The notes: generated by a model not told the origin, from the sequence alone. Counted from the first letter of the stretch, positions 30,355 to 39,979 are shown. The stretch: 64,000 nt of DNA from CAWAHD01 sp963781785 (GCA_963781785.1 CAWAHD010000001.1:682001-746000), one strand, 5' to 3'. Made by a program: numbers and translations.

Positions 30355-31287
30355 GCCGAGCGACTCTTCCCGGCCCGATCGCACCCGCCACTCCACCGCA
30401 GCCCCCATCACCCTCGGCTGCACCCGCGCCGCCCGGGTCGCGCGTGCCAACCTTCGCCAGGCCTACGATATGGCACTCGTCGGAGGCCTGGGGGCGCTGT
30501 TCGGCATTTACTTGTATGTCGAGATGGTGCAAGCCGAGTCGGTGACCGTTCGAGACGCACTGGCCGGACTTTTGATCGGAGGGTCGCTGGGGGTCTTCTT
30601 GAATGCATACGGGCCTTTTCGCGATGGCGCCTGGCTCAAGATGGCACGCGCCGTCTTGTGGGGAGCCGCCGCGGCGGCCCTGGGCGGAGCCCTCGGTCTG
30701 GTTGCCGGCGAGGTGGTGATCGGTCTCTTGCGCGGGGGCCTCTTGGGCCGGGCGTTCTCCTGGGCAGTGCTGGGCCTGGGAATCGGGCTCGGCCAGGGAC
30801 TGGCCGACCGGTCCCGCCAGCGATTGGTCTACGGATTGATCGGGGGCGGGCTGGGCGGATTTGCCGGCGGGTTCCTGTTCGAGCTGCTCCGCTCGGCCTG
30901 GTCCGATCGTACCGATTTGAGCCAGGCCGTCGGAATCGTGCTCCTCGGAGCCGGTTTGGGCCTGTGCCTGGCACTGGTTGAACAAGTTCTGCGGCGCGCG
31001 TGGGTCCAGGTGCAGAGCGGCCGCCAGGAGGGCCGCATCTATTTGCTCGATCATCCACGGTGCCGGCTGGGCCTGGACGAGCGCGCCGAGATCGGCATCT
31101 TCGGCGATCCGGCCGTCGCTCGCCAGCACGCCGAGATCGAAGCAACCGCTCGCGGGTATGTCCTGCACAACCTGGCAGGGCAGGGGACCACGCGGTTGAA
31201 CGGCGCCCGGTCGCCCAGGAGCGGGTCCTTCAGGACGGAGACCGAATCGAGCTGGGACATACCTTGCTGGTATTCCGGCAGCGCTGA
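30351..31287 (+). CDS. Membrane protein with C-terminal FHA domain, frameshifted
   Basis: After a Pro/Ala-rich start and ANLRQAYDMALVGGLGALFG come about six glycine-rich membrane helices (LLIGGSLGVFLNAYG; AALGGALGLVAGEVVIGL; LVYGLIGGGLGGFAGGFLF), then a cytoplasmic FHA-like domain (LGLDERAEIGIFGDPAVARQHAEIEA; HNLAGQGTTRLNG). The FHA end, PVAQERVLQDGDRIELG and HTLLVFRQR, lies in another frame from about 31200. The N terminus also needs a shift near 30430 if the ATGA-overlapping start at 30351 is right; a safe internal start is 30470. FHA domains bind phosphothreonine peptides, so this protein may bring phosphorylated partners to the membrane. Confidence 0.75.
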
Positions 31288-31374
31288 TAGCTTGTCGAGT
31301 GTGCGTCAAAGGAACCATTCGAGTATTGCGAGCTGGGGCTCGATCGTTCGGGACGGGCTTTTTCGAGCGAGACC

Positions 31375-31941
31375 ATGATCCGCGGCATCTATCACATGAC
31401 CCCGGGCCAGTTCCGCAAGGCCATCGACGCCGGGGTCTTCGGCGAGCGCCATGTCGAGCTCCTGGGAGGCATTCCGTTTGTCATGTCCGAGAACCCGCCG
31501 CACATCCTGGCATCGATTCGGTTGTTTAACGAGCTCAGTGCGTGTGCGGCAGCGCCGCGATGGATTGTCAACAAGGAGCACCGCCTGGAGCTCGGCCAAT
31601 GGCTGCCGCTTCCTGACGCTGTCGTTCTTCGCGGTCCCGACACGGTCTACGGCACGCGTTTGGCTCTCGCGGACGACGTCGCTCTGCTGGTCGAGATCGC
31701 CGACACGTCCTACCCCAGAGACAGTGGTGTGAAATTACGGCGGTACGCCAGCTTTCGAGTCCCGGTTTACTGGATCGTCAACCTGAGCCGCAGGCTGGTC
31801 GAAGTCCACACCCTTCCTTTTGGCGAGGGGAAGCAAGCTGGCTACGGACGATGCGACGTCTATCAGGAAGCTGATCAAGTCCCCGTGATTCTCGACGGCC
31901 AGGAAGTCGGACGGATCGCGGTGGCAAGGCTGTTGCCTTGA
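31375..31941 (+). CDS. Uma2-family PD-(D/E)XK protein
   Basis: A 188-residue Uma2 protein, the second in the operon. It has YHMTPGQFRKAIDAGVFGERHVELLGG, the LPLPDAVVLRGP strand, and the nuclease-type core ALLVEIADTSYPRDSGVKLRRYASFRVPVYWIVNL, in which Glu and Lys are kept. It differs strongly from the copy at 27608, so the two are not a recent duplication. It lies between two FHA genes, 88 bases after the first and 20 before the second, on the same strand. Confidence 0.9.
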   Translation: MIRGIYHMTPGQFRKAIDAGVFGERHVELLGGIPFVMSENPPHILASIRLFNELSACAAAPRWIVNKEHRLELGQWLPLPDAVVLRGPDTVYGTRLALADDVALLVEIADTSYPRDSGVKLRRYASFRVPVYWIVNLSRRLVEVHTLPFGEGKQAGYGRCDVYQEADQVPVILDGQEVGRIAVARLLP

Positions 31942-31961
31942 ACGGGAGTCGGGCATCGATC

Positions 31962-33614
31962 ATGAATCCTATCCCCGCTAAGCCGGCCGCCGCACCCGCC
32001 ACGCGATGGGCGCTCGAGGTGGCTCGTGGGAAAGAGCCCGGCCGCGCCTACTTGCTTGAGACCGGCGAGACGATTCTCGGCAATGCGCCCGACAGGGCGC
32101 ACGTGCTCAACCTGGCAAGCCAAGAAGGAAGTGCGCTCAAGCGGCTGGCGTCACGTCATGCGGTGCTCTCATCCTCGGCCCAGGAGCTCACGATTCGTGA
32201 CCTGGAAAGTCCGGGTGGCACCTTTGTGAATAGCCAGCGGCTGCTCTCGGGCCAAGCGCGCCGGCTCGAACCGGGCGACGTGATTCAGCTCGGCGGCCTG
32301 CAGCTCCGCGTCAAACAGGAGAACGCCGCGACTGCACCCCCCGTCGCGCCGATCAAGTCTTCGGCCACAGCACCGGCCAGTCAAACACCCGAAAAGGTGA
32401 ATCCCGGCGGGGTATCAACCGGGCCGCCCGCCGGCCAAACACCCGGGAAGCCTGCTCAAAGAGCGGCGGCTGGTGGGCCCTCGCCGCTGCCGGCTTTCAA
32501 GGCGCCGGGGGTCGCAGCCGTGGCCGCCGCCGCGGCGTCTCCGGCGTCGCCCAGCCGGCTGCCGGTTGCCTTCACGATGGCCGGCGGCGCCCAGTGTCGA
32601 ACCTGGGACGATTTTCTGGTGCTCGCGGCCCAGCGGTGGTCCTCACTACGCGACGAGCTGATGTCGGGCAGACTGGCCGAGTATCTCCGGAGGATTCAGC
32701 GTCCCGAGCTGGTGCCGCACATTACCCCCGACCGGTCGGCCGACGATCAACTCGACGAGTGGCTGGCTCGGCTACCGGCATCCGCAAAGAGTGCTCCGGA
32801 GCTGGACGTCCATCCGGAAAGCCTGATCATCCGTGCGAAGACGGGGGGAGCGATCGCCGGCCAGTCGCTCCGGGTGGCGAACGTGGGATACCGCCTGCTT
32901 CGGTGGACTGCGCGGATCGAGCCGCCGGACGCACCGTGGCTCCGGCTCCGTCCCGGGCACGACCACCGGCCGATCCAGACGATCGAGCAGACCGAGCTGC
33001 CGGTCGAACTTGAGCTGCCGGAGACGATCGATCGGCCGCTTCGGGGCCTGATCGTGATCGAGAGCAACGGCGGCACCCGGCGGGTCGAGGTGCGGGTCGA
33101 GCGACCCGCAGAGCAGCTCGTCATTCCCGCGGGTGCTTCCGCGGGCATCGTGGCCAGTCCAGCCTGGGGCGGGCGGCTGCTCGGCAAGGCGGCCCGGCTC
33201 GGGCTCGTTGCCCGGCTTGCCGGCGGCTGCCTGGTAGCGGTCGCCTTGCGACTCCTCGTGGTGATCATGAACGTCATCCCGATCGGCCGGGGAACGGCCG
33301 GCCTTCTGGAGCCGCGGCTTGTCTCGGTATCGGTCGTTCTGTCCGCGGCCGGAGTGCTGCTCGGATTGGCTCTCGTGCGCGGCCGCGGCGAGGTGCGCGA
33401 CCTCCCCGCAGCCGCGTTCGCGGGCGCCGCCCTCGGGTTATTGACCGCAGCCTTCTGGTTCGCTGCCGTGCAGAGCCTCGAAAAAATCTTGGGGTCATGG
33501 TCGCATTCGATCGGGGCCCTCGTCGTTTTCTGGGGAGCTGTCGGTGCCCTCTGCGCACTGGCGTCGATGATTTTCATTCCTCACCGCGACGACGCTCGGG
33601 AGGCCTTGCCATGA
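31962..33614 (+). CDS. FHA-domain membrane protein with Ig-like segment
   Basis: Residues 10-115 form an FHA domain (GRAYLLETGETILGNAPD; KRLASRHAVLSS; GGTFVNSQRLL). An Ala/Pro-rich linker (115-210) is followed by a helical segment (TWDDFLVLAAQRWSSLRDEL) and a beta-sandwich-like part (LDVHPESLIIRAKTGG; SLRVANVGYRLLRWTARIE; GLIVIESNGGTRRVEVRVER) resembling BACON/Ig-like folds. Four membrane helices form the C terminus (460-540). The N-terminal FHA is presumably cytoplasmic. Its last bases overlap the next start (ATGA at 33611), so the two are coupled. An earlier in-frame ATG at 31938 would add eight residues. Confidence 0.82.
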   Translation: MNPIPAKPAAAPATRWALEVARGKEPGRAYLLETGETILGNAPDRAHVLNLASQEGSALKRLASRHAVLSSSAQELTIRDLESPGGTFVNSQRLLSGQARRLEPGDVIQLGGLQLRVKQENAATAPPVAPIKSSATAPASQTPEKVNPGGVSTGPPAGQTPGKPAQRAAAGGPSPLPAFKAPGVAAVAAAAASPASPSRLPVAFTMAGGAQCRTWDDFLVLAAQRWSSLRDELMSGRLAEYLRRIQRPELVPHITPDRSADDQLDEWLARLPASAKSAPELDVHPESLIIRAKTGGAIAGQSLRVANVGYRLLRWTARIEPPDAPWLRLRPGHDHRPIQTIEQTELPVELELPETIDRPLRGLIVIESNGGTRRVEVRVERPAEQLVIPAGASAGIVASPAWGGRLLGKAARLGLVARLAGGCLVAVALRLLVVIMNVIPIGRGTAGLLEPRLVSVSVVLSAAGVLLGLALVRGRGEVRDLPAAAFAGAALGLLTAAFWFAAVQSLEKILGSWSHSIGALVVFWGAVGALCALASMIFIPHRDDAREALP

Positions 33615-35791
33615 ACGCCGGGTACAAGCTGCTTGGCTCGATCGCGATCGTGGTGCTCGGCACGACGGTCGCGGCGTTCGCTCAGGACAAACCGCCGGCC
33701 GACCAGGAGGTCGCCGCCGCGATCGCGCGGGGGGTCGCGTTCCTCAAAGAGGCCCAATCCCGCGAGGGTTACTGGCATGAGCCGGCGCAGGCCCAGCATC
33801 GGCTCGGGATGACCGCGCTAGCCGGCCTGGCACTCCTGGAGAATGGTGTCCCCCGGGAATCTCGCGAGATCGGCAAGGCGCGTGAGCTCGTCGCCACGCT
33901 GGCACGCCAATCCGACCAAACGTACGACATCGCTCTGGCGATTCTCTTTCTGGCGCGATGTCAGGAAGGGCGGCGTGGCGAGTCGGACCTCTTGATCCAG
34001 ACCCTGGGGCGCCGGCTGGCGGGTGGCGACCACGACGGGATCTGGAATTACAACGTGCCTCGAAACGACGAGGAATCGCCTGTCTCCACCGCAGATTCGC
34101 GGCGTGGGGCGCGGCGCAAGACGGGCCGGATCGCCCGTTTCTTCGGGACGAATGGCGACAACTCCAACACGCAGTTCGCGCTCCTGGGCCTGTGGGCGGC
34201 GGGCCGGCATGGCTTCGACTCGGATGCGGCCCTTGAATCGATCGACGGCCACTTCCGGTCGTCGCAGATCCACGATGGCCGCTGGGGGTATCGCCCCCAG
34301 ATGCCGGGCTCGGAAGCCATGTCGTGCGCGGGACTGATGGGGCTGGCGATCGCGGCGGCGCGGCCGAGCCTGGCCGAGCGCCAGACAGCACGAGCACGGG
34401 GAACCGCCCTGGCCGCCGATCCCAAGTTTCAAGCAGCCCTCCGCGCAGTCGGGGAAGACGCGCGCCAGGCTGGGCCGAGCTCCGACATCTATTACCTCTG
34501 GTCGCTCGAGCGCGTCTGCGTCGCACTGGGCTTGCGCGCGCTGGATGGCTTTGATTGGTACGGTCACGGTGCGTCGATCTTGCTGGATCGCCAGCAGGAT
34601 GACGGCGGCTGGCCTCACGATCGCTGGGGAAGGCTGCCCAGCACGTGCCTCGCCTTGCTCTTCCTGCGCAAGGCAAACCTCGCCTTCGAGATCGATCGCG
34701 TGCTCCGACTTCCCGCACCGAAAGCCGAGACCGCGCTGGTTTCAACCGGCGCGCCCGGATCCGACGGCTCGTCGGCGCCGATCGAGCCCGATGCCGCCGG
34801 ACCGAACTCCACGCGCGCTCCGGCTGAGAGTGAAACGGGCCAGGACGATGTGAAAGTGATCGTGACCGGCGCCGGCGAGAAAATGTTTCCCCGGATCTCG
34901 GTTCAGTTTGAGGTCAAGCGGCCCGATGGCACATTCCTGCTCGACGCCGCCCGCGACGACTTCCGGGTCACCGAGGAGGCTCGCGACGTGGAGGTCGTCG
35001 AGTTCACGGCTCCCCGCACGACCGAGGCGATCGCGACCACGGTCGTCCTGGTGGTCGATCGCAGTTTAAGCATGGAGGAGGAGGATCGCATCGGCGGTCT
35101 GAAGCGCGCGGTCAAGTCGTTTCTCAACAAGCTGCCGGAGGGTTCGAAGGTCGCCCTGATCGCCTTCGGATCCGATGTCAACCGGCTCACCGGTTTCACG
35201 TCCAACCGCGGTGAGATCCAGGCAGCCGTCGATGGACTGGAGCCCGCTGGAGCAACCCGATTCTACGATGCCGTCGCCATGGCTCTCGAGATGCTGAACC
35301 ATGAGACAGGCCGCCGCCGCGCGGTCCTTGCTCTCACCGACGGTGAAGACACATTCAGCCAGTCGGCCACTCTGGAATCGGTCATCGGATCCGGCCAAGC
35401 ACTCGGTCTGCCGGTCTACACGCTGGGGCTGGGCAGCGAGGAAGAGATCGAGAGCGCTGACCTTCGCCGCCTCGCCTCCGCAACACGGGGCCAGTACTAC
35501 CCGGCGCGCTCAGCAGACGACCTCCGCGCGATCTATGAACAGATCGCCGAGCGAATCCGGTCGAGTTATTCGCTGGTCTACCTGAGCGATCGCAAGCTCC
35601 CGGACGGCACATTGCGGCCGGTGCGGATCTTCTATCGCGGCAGCAAGACGGCCGGCGAGACCGCCGTGTTCATTCCCGGAATGGTCGTTCCGGCCGGCGG
35701 CTGGTCGACGTTCTTCCTGATACTGTTGGCCGGCCTCACCACGCTTCTCGTCCTTCCCGGAACACTCGCGCGGCGCCGCGCATGCGCGTGA
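33611..35791 (+). CDS. Secreted alpha/alpha-toroid - VWA membrane protein
   Basis: A signal peptide (LLGSIAIVVLGTTVAAFAQ) leads into about 350 residues that resemble the prenyltransferase/squalene-cyclase toroid fold (AIARGVAFLKEAQSREGYW; DGIWNYNVPR; HDGRWGYRPQMPG; QQDDGGWPHDRWGRLPSTCLALLFL). No complete cyclase DXDD is evident, so binding is more likely than catalysis. A VWA domain follows (residues about 410-660) with MIDAS residues VVDRSLSMEEE and ALTDGEDTF, preceded by an Ig-like strand region (FPRISVQFEVKRPDGTFLLDA). A C-terminal helix and RRR anchor it. It should face outside the cytoplasmic membrane, opposite the Hsp70-VWA protein. It is the last gene of the operon. Confidence 0.83.
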   Translation: MNAGYKLLGSIAIVVLGTTVAAFAQDKPPADQEVAAAIARGVAFLKEAQSREGYWHEPAQAQHRLGMTALAGLALLENGVPRESREIGKARELVATLARQSDQTYDIALAILFLARCQEGRRGESDLLIQTLGRRLAGGDHDGIWNYNVPRNDEESPVSTADSRRGARRKTGRIARFFGTNGDNSNTQFALLGLWAAGRHGFDSDAALESIDGHFRSSQIHDGRWGYRPQMPGSEAMSCAGLMGLAIAAARPSLAERQTARARGTALAADPKFQAALRAVGEDARQAGPSSDIYYLWSLERVCVALGLRALDGFDWYGHGASILLDRQQDDGGWPHDRWGRLPSTCLALLFLRKANLAFEIDRVLRLPAPKAETALVSTGAPGSDGSSAPIEPDAAGPNSTRAPAESETGQDDVKVIVTGAGEKMFPRISVQFEVKRPDGTFLLDAARDDFRVTEEARDVEVVEFTAPRTTEAIATTVVLVVDRSLSMEEEDRIGGLKRAVKSFLNKLPEGSKVALIAFGSDVNRLTGFTSNRGEIQAAVDGLEPAGATRFYDAVAMALEMLNHETGRRRAVLALTDGEDTFSQSATLESVIGSGQALGLPVYTLGLGSEEEIESADLRRLASATRGQYYPARSADDLRAIYEQIAERIRSSYSLVYLSDRKLPDGTLRPVRIFYRGSKTAGETAVFIPGMVVPAGGWSTFFLILLAGLTTLLVLPGTLARRRACA

Positions 35792-35899
35792 TCTCAGCCG
35801 TCGAAGTGGACGCTCGCCGGGATCCCGGTTTGCGAAAATGAGGCTGACTTTTGTTGCGCGGGCGACAGGAGCGACTTCAGGGCGCGATCGGAGCGGGGC

Positions 35900-36868
35900 T
35901 TATTTCGGCTTGTCAAGAGGCACTGCGTTCTCCCGGATATAGTCTGCTGCCAGCCGCGCTGTGCTGGGCCCGATGTAGTGAAACGCCTCGGCGTATGCCA
36001 CGCCGTACTTGCGTCCTAACGTGCGGTTGCGCTTCAGGACGAACTCCTTGATGTAATTGTTGTCGGCGGTGAGGTCGTCGTCGCCGAGCAGGGGAAGGCG
36101 CTGATTCTTCTGGGCCAGCTCGGCCCGCAGCCGGGATCCATGATGGCCGGCCGGTCCTTTGGCCTGATTGGCGCGGTTGGCCTCGACCTTTTTGTCGACG
36201 ACTGCCGTGATGTCGACAACGCGGGTGATTTCCGGACGCCGCGCGTAATAGTACTTCTCATGCACGGCATGGGGCTCAAGCCCGGCGGCGAACTGCTCCG
36301 GATAATCGTGATCCCGGCCTGCCATCCAGCACGCTGCCTCGACGCCGCGCGCGATCGCAGCATGGTCCGGGTTCTCTTCATCGTGTGCCCATGGGTCCCA
36401 GCAAATGACCGTGTCGACTTTCAGCAAGCGAATCAGAAAGATCAGGCGGCATTGCAGCTCGTTCTGAGAGACGTCGCCCATGCGGTGGTTGCCGTAGTTG
36501 AGGTTGAAGACTCGCTTGAGACCGAGCACGCGCGCGACCTCGTCGTTGTCGCGCTCGTTGCGAGCCACGTTCTCGCCGATCGTGCCCCGCGTCCCCAGGC
36601 CTCGAGCGTCGCCCATGTCGTCGTTGGTGGCGCGGACCAGGTAGCCGGTGTAGCCTTCGCGCACCAGCTTGGCGACGGTGCCCGCGGACGTGAGCGGGAT
36701 GTCGTCGGAGTGAGCCTGGACGGCCAGCAACACCTTACCTTTGTGAGGAGTGCCCGGCATGGCGCGCTCGAGGTACACCTTGGCCGGCGCTTCCTGCGCT
36801 CGCGCAGATCGAGGCCGGATCAAAGCCGCGCCGGCCACCATCTGAGTGAGAAAATCACGTCGTCGCAT
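35900..36868 (-). CDS. PIG-L/LmbE-family deacetylase with Tat signal
   Basis: The start MRRRDFLTQMVAGAALI is a twin-arginine signal, so the protein is exported folded. The core LLAVQAHSDDIPLTSAGTVAKLV corresponds to the family's AHPDDE zinc motif with Ser and Ile substitutions. ICWDPWAHDEENPDHAAIARG gives the second metal motif. Members remove N-acetyl groups from sugar-linked substrates such as GlcNAc-inositol derivatives; the substrate here is not known. Length 322 residues. Longer in-frame starts up to 36958 would precede the Tat signal and are unlikely. It converges with the operon end at 35791. Confidence 0.85.
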   Translation of the reverse strand: MRRRDFLTQMVAGAALIRPRSARAQEAPAKVYLERAMPGTPHKGKVLLAVQAHSDDIPLTSAGTVAKLVREGYTGYLVRATNDDMGDARGLGTRGTIGENVARNERDNDEVARVLGLKRVFNLNYGNHRMGDVSQNELQCRLIFLIRLLKVDTVICWDPWAHDEENPDHAAIARGVEAACWMAGRDHDYPEQFAAGLEPHAVHEKYYYARRPEITRVVDITAVVDKKVEANRANQAKGPAGHHGSRLRAELAQKNQRLPLLGDDDLTADNNYIKEFVLKRNRTLGRKYGVAYAEAFHYIGPSTARLAADYIRENAVPLDKPK

Positions 36869-37049
36869 CGCGATGTCCTTGTGCGGAATGTCATCGGACA
36901 CGGAGTTCATTCTGACACGGCCGGCGAAGCCGAAACAATCCCCAGCCGAGTTCGCCACGGACTGCTCGCCGTGCCTTGCCGGCCAAGCCGCGAACTGTCA
37001 GAATGGCGATCGGACGCACCAAGGTACCGTAAACCGCAAGGGAGCCCTC

Positions 37050-37711
37050 ATGGCTCAGGCAACGATCGCTCCTCCCGACATCAAGACGTTGGCCGACCTC
37101 TGGAAGCGGCTGGGGCGTATTCCGCTGGAACGGATCTGGTTTCACCCCGCCCGGGCACCGCGACCGAGAAAGACGTCGTCGAAGTCGACGTGCACAAGAA
37201 CCGCATCTGCGAGCTGGTCGACGGAACCCTGGTGGAGAAAGCCATGGGATTCGAGGAATCTCGAGTGGCCGCCCGGCTTCTAGCCTTGGTCGGCCCGTAT
37301 GTCGACCAGAACGACCTGGGAATCTGCGTCGGTGCCGACGGCACGATGCGGATCGCTCCTGGACTGGTTCGGATTCCCGACGTGGCATTCATCGCCTGGG
37401 ACAGGCTCCCAGGCCGCGAGAGCCCTCGGGAGCCGATCCCTGATCTCGCGCCCGACCTTGCCGTCGAAGTACTCAGCGAGGGAAATACCCCGGCGGAGAT
37501 GGCCCGCAAGGTGCGAGAATACTTCGAGGCCGGGGTCAGCATGGTCTGGCTGATCGATCCCAAGAAACGCACCGCGCGGGTCTATTCGGCTCCCGATCGG
37601 TCGGTCCTCGTCCACGCCAATCAAGCGCTTGACGGCGGTGACGTCTTGCCCGGCTTCGTTCTTGTCCTCAAAGACCTGCTCGACCGCGGCAAGCGCTCGC
37701 GGTCGAGCTGA
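37050..37711 (+). CDS. Uma2-family protein, frameshifted
   Basis: This is the third Uma2 protein of the window. It starts MAQATIAPPDIKTLADLWKR and breaks near 37152, after RIWFHPA. The rest, PGTATEKDVVEVDVHKNRICEL to the core PDLAVEVLSEGNTPAEMARK and VSMVWLIDPKKRTARVY, is in another frame and complete. Restoring one base in CACCCCGCCCGGGC gives the usual RFHPAPGTATE. It is divergent from the deacetylase gene, with 181 bases between. Confidence 0.82.
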
Positions 37712-37761
37712 TCGCTGGTGCCTGAGGTTCCAGCGGCACGGCCTCCCCACTCGAACCCCAT

Positions 37762-39053
37762 TCAGCCCGTGTCCGGGCGCAGATAATCTCGGCCCTGGAG
37801 TGCCTCGGGCAGGCAGGGCATTTCGCGCTCGGCGCCGGGGTCGTCGTGGACGTAGCGGTACCCTTGCCCGTAGCCGGCGCTCTTCATCAGGGATGTGACG
37901 GCGTTGCGGAGGTGAAGCGGCACCGGCTCGCGGGCAGTTTCCGCGGCATCGGAGGCGGCCGCCTGGTACGCGGCCTTGATCCGATTCGATTTCGGCGCTT
38001 GTGCCAGATAGATGGTGGCCTGGGCCAGGGGGAAGAGGGCTTCGGGCAGGCCGATCAGATGAGTGATCTGGGCTGCCGCCGCGGCCTGCATCATCGCTTG
38101 CGGGTCGGCCAGGCCCACGTCCTCGGAAGCCAGGATGCACAGCCGGCGCCGATGAAGAGCGGGTCGGCACCCCCCTCGATCATCCGGGCCAGCCAGTATA
38201 AAGCCGCATTGACGTCGGAGTTTCGCAACGACTTGATCAAGGCGGACGCGAGGTTGTAGTGGTCCTCGCCCTGCCGGTCGTAGGCATACCGGGCTCGTCC
38301 CAGCGCCTCGACCAGCGTCGCCTCGGAGACGACTCTCGTCGCGTCGTCGCCGGCGGCCGTGGCGCGGACGGCCTCTTCCAGCGCCGACAGGGCCACGCGC
38401 GCATCGCCCGCCGACCACCGCGCGAGCCTGTCGATCAACTCGGGCGCCAGCGCCGGCTTCCAGTCAGCAAGGCCGCGCTCCGCATCGCCCAGGGCGCGGC
38501 GAACGATGGTGGCGATTTCATCCGGAGCGAGCGGCTGCAATACCACCACGCGGCACCGCGAAAGCAACGCCGCGTTGACCTCGAACGACGGGTTCTCGGT
38601 AGTCGCGCCGATCAAGGTCACCGTCCCGTCCTCGACCGCCGCGAGCAGGGCATCCTGCTGGCCCTTGTTGAAGCGATGGATCTCATCAATGAAGAGAATC
38701 GTTCGCCGATCGCGGCGCCGGCTTTTCCTGGCCTCGTCGATGGCCGCGCGAACCTCCCGCACTCCCGCGAGGACCGCGGAGAGCGCGATGAAACTTGCCC
38801 CGGTTCGCTCGGCGATCAACCGCGCCAGCGTGGTCTTGCCGGTGCCGGGAGGTCCCCAGAGAATGAGCGAGGAAAGCTTGCCCGTGCGGAGCAAGACCGA
38901 CCCCAAAAGCGACGACTCCCCGATAACGTCGGGCTGGCCCACAAACTCGACAAGACTCCGGGGACGCATCCGTTCGGCCAGGGGCGCGTCGACCGGCGTC
39001 GAGCGCGCCTCCTCCGGTTCTTCGAACAGGCTCCCGGTGGATTCGCGAGTCAT
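37762..39053 (-). CDS. rarA: Replication-associated recombination AAA ATPase RarA, frameshifted
   Basis: RarA (MgsA) is a clamp-loader-like AAA+ ATPase acting at stalled replication forks. The sequence has PLAERMRPRSLVEFVGQ, Walker A GPPGTGKTT, Walker B ILFIDEIHRFNKGQQ, sensor ATTENPSFEVN and the SRC arginine finger LLSRCRVVVL. The first frame ends after DPLFIGAGC. One missing base near 38148 restores the family motif RRLCILASEDVGLADPQAM, and the frame then runs to 37762 with the normal C-terminal tetramerisation region (EREMPCLPEALQGRDYL). About 430 residues in all, the usual length. Confidence 0.9.
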
Positions 39054-39130
39054 GCGGATCGACCCCGTGGTACACGATATCGGTGTCCGTTCATTTTACT
39101 GGATGAAATGACACCAATGACTGGGGCGGG

Positions 39131-39979
39131 CTAATGATGCGCGGTTTTCTTGAGGATTCCTCCCTTGGCGTCGGCGAGGGGGTGCGTGGTGACAAACGCC
39201 GAGGCGTCGATTCCCTGGGCGATGTCGAGGACCTTGCCGATCTCCAGTCGCGTGACGACACAGTACAGGATGTCGAGGTCAGCTCCGCTCCTTCCACCAC
39301 GGCCTTTGAAGACCGTGACCCCTCGTTCCAGATCGCAACTGATCGCGTATCGGATCGACTCGCTTCGTTCGGAGACAATCGTGATGGCCGTGTACTGTTC
39401 CAGTCCGTACAGCAGGAAGTCGAGCGTCTTCGAGGCGGACACGTAGGTAAGCATCGAGTAGAGCGCGGATTCCACGCCCAGGAAGAACGCGGCGCACAGA
39501 AAGATGACGATATTCAGGCCCAGGATGACGTCCCCGACGCGGAACAGGTGGCTCCGCTTGCTGATCAAAAGTGCGGCGATGTCGGTGCCGTCGAGAACGG
39601 CTTCACCCCGAATCGCCAGGCCCATCCCGGCCCCGATGAAGAAACCGCCGAACACGGCGGTCAGCAGCTTGTCGTGCGTGACTTCGGGAAAGTGGATGAT
39701 CGCGAGGGCTGCCGCCAGCCCGAAGATGGCCGAAGCGCTCCGGATCGCGAATGCCCGGCCGATCTGGCGGTAGCCCAGAGCCACGAACGGGAGATTGATG
39801 ACGAGAATCAAGAGCGGCAGCGGTAGCCGCAGCACCTGGGCCAGCAACATCGAAATGCCCGTAACGCCGCCGTCGATGAAATGGCTTCGAAACAGGAACC
39901 CATGCAGCCCAAAGCCCGCCGAAAGAACCCCGAAGAAGAGGAACAACGCATTTGAAAGCTCACGTGGAACCCATTTCAT
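39131..39979 (-). CDS. YitT-family membrane protein with DUF2179 domain
   Basis: A 282-residue protein with five to six membrane helices (ALFLFFGVLSAGFGLHGFLF; LPLLILVINLPFVALGY; AVFGGFFIGAGMGLAIRGEAVLDGTDI) and a C-terminal soluble domain (AITIVSERSESIRYAI; VTVFKGRGG; ILYCVVTRLEIGKV) typical of DUF2179. YitT proteins are widespread and are suspected transporters or regulators of unknown substrate. The start MKWVPRELSN gives normal family length; upstream in-frame starts up to 40303 would add unrelated residues. It lies 77 bases upstream of rarA on the same strand. Confidence 0.85.
   Translation of the reverse strand: MKWVPRELSNALFLFFGVLSAGFGLHGFLFRSHFIDGGVTGISMLLAQVLRLPLPLLILVINLPFVALGYRQIGRAFAIRSASAIFGLAAALAIIHFPEVTHDKLLTAVFGGFFIGAGMGLAIRGEAVLDGTDIAALLISKRSHLFRVGDVILGLNIVIFLCAAFFLGVESALYSMLTYVSASKTLDFLLYGLEQYTAITIVSERSESIRYAISCDLERGVTVFKGRGGRSGADLDILYCVVTRLEIGKVLDIAQGIDASAFVTTHPLADAKGGILKKTAHH

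Noticed and set aside
25893..35791. Type VI secretion or known conflict system based on FHA and VWA domains
   Set aside because: No Tss, MoxR ATPase, effector toxin or cyclase genes are present; the domain mix alone does not justify such a label.
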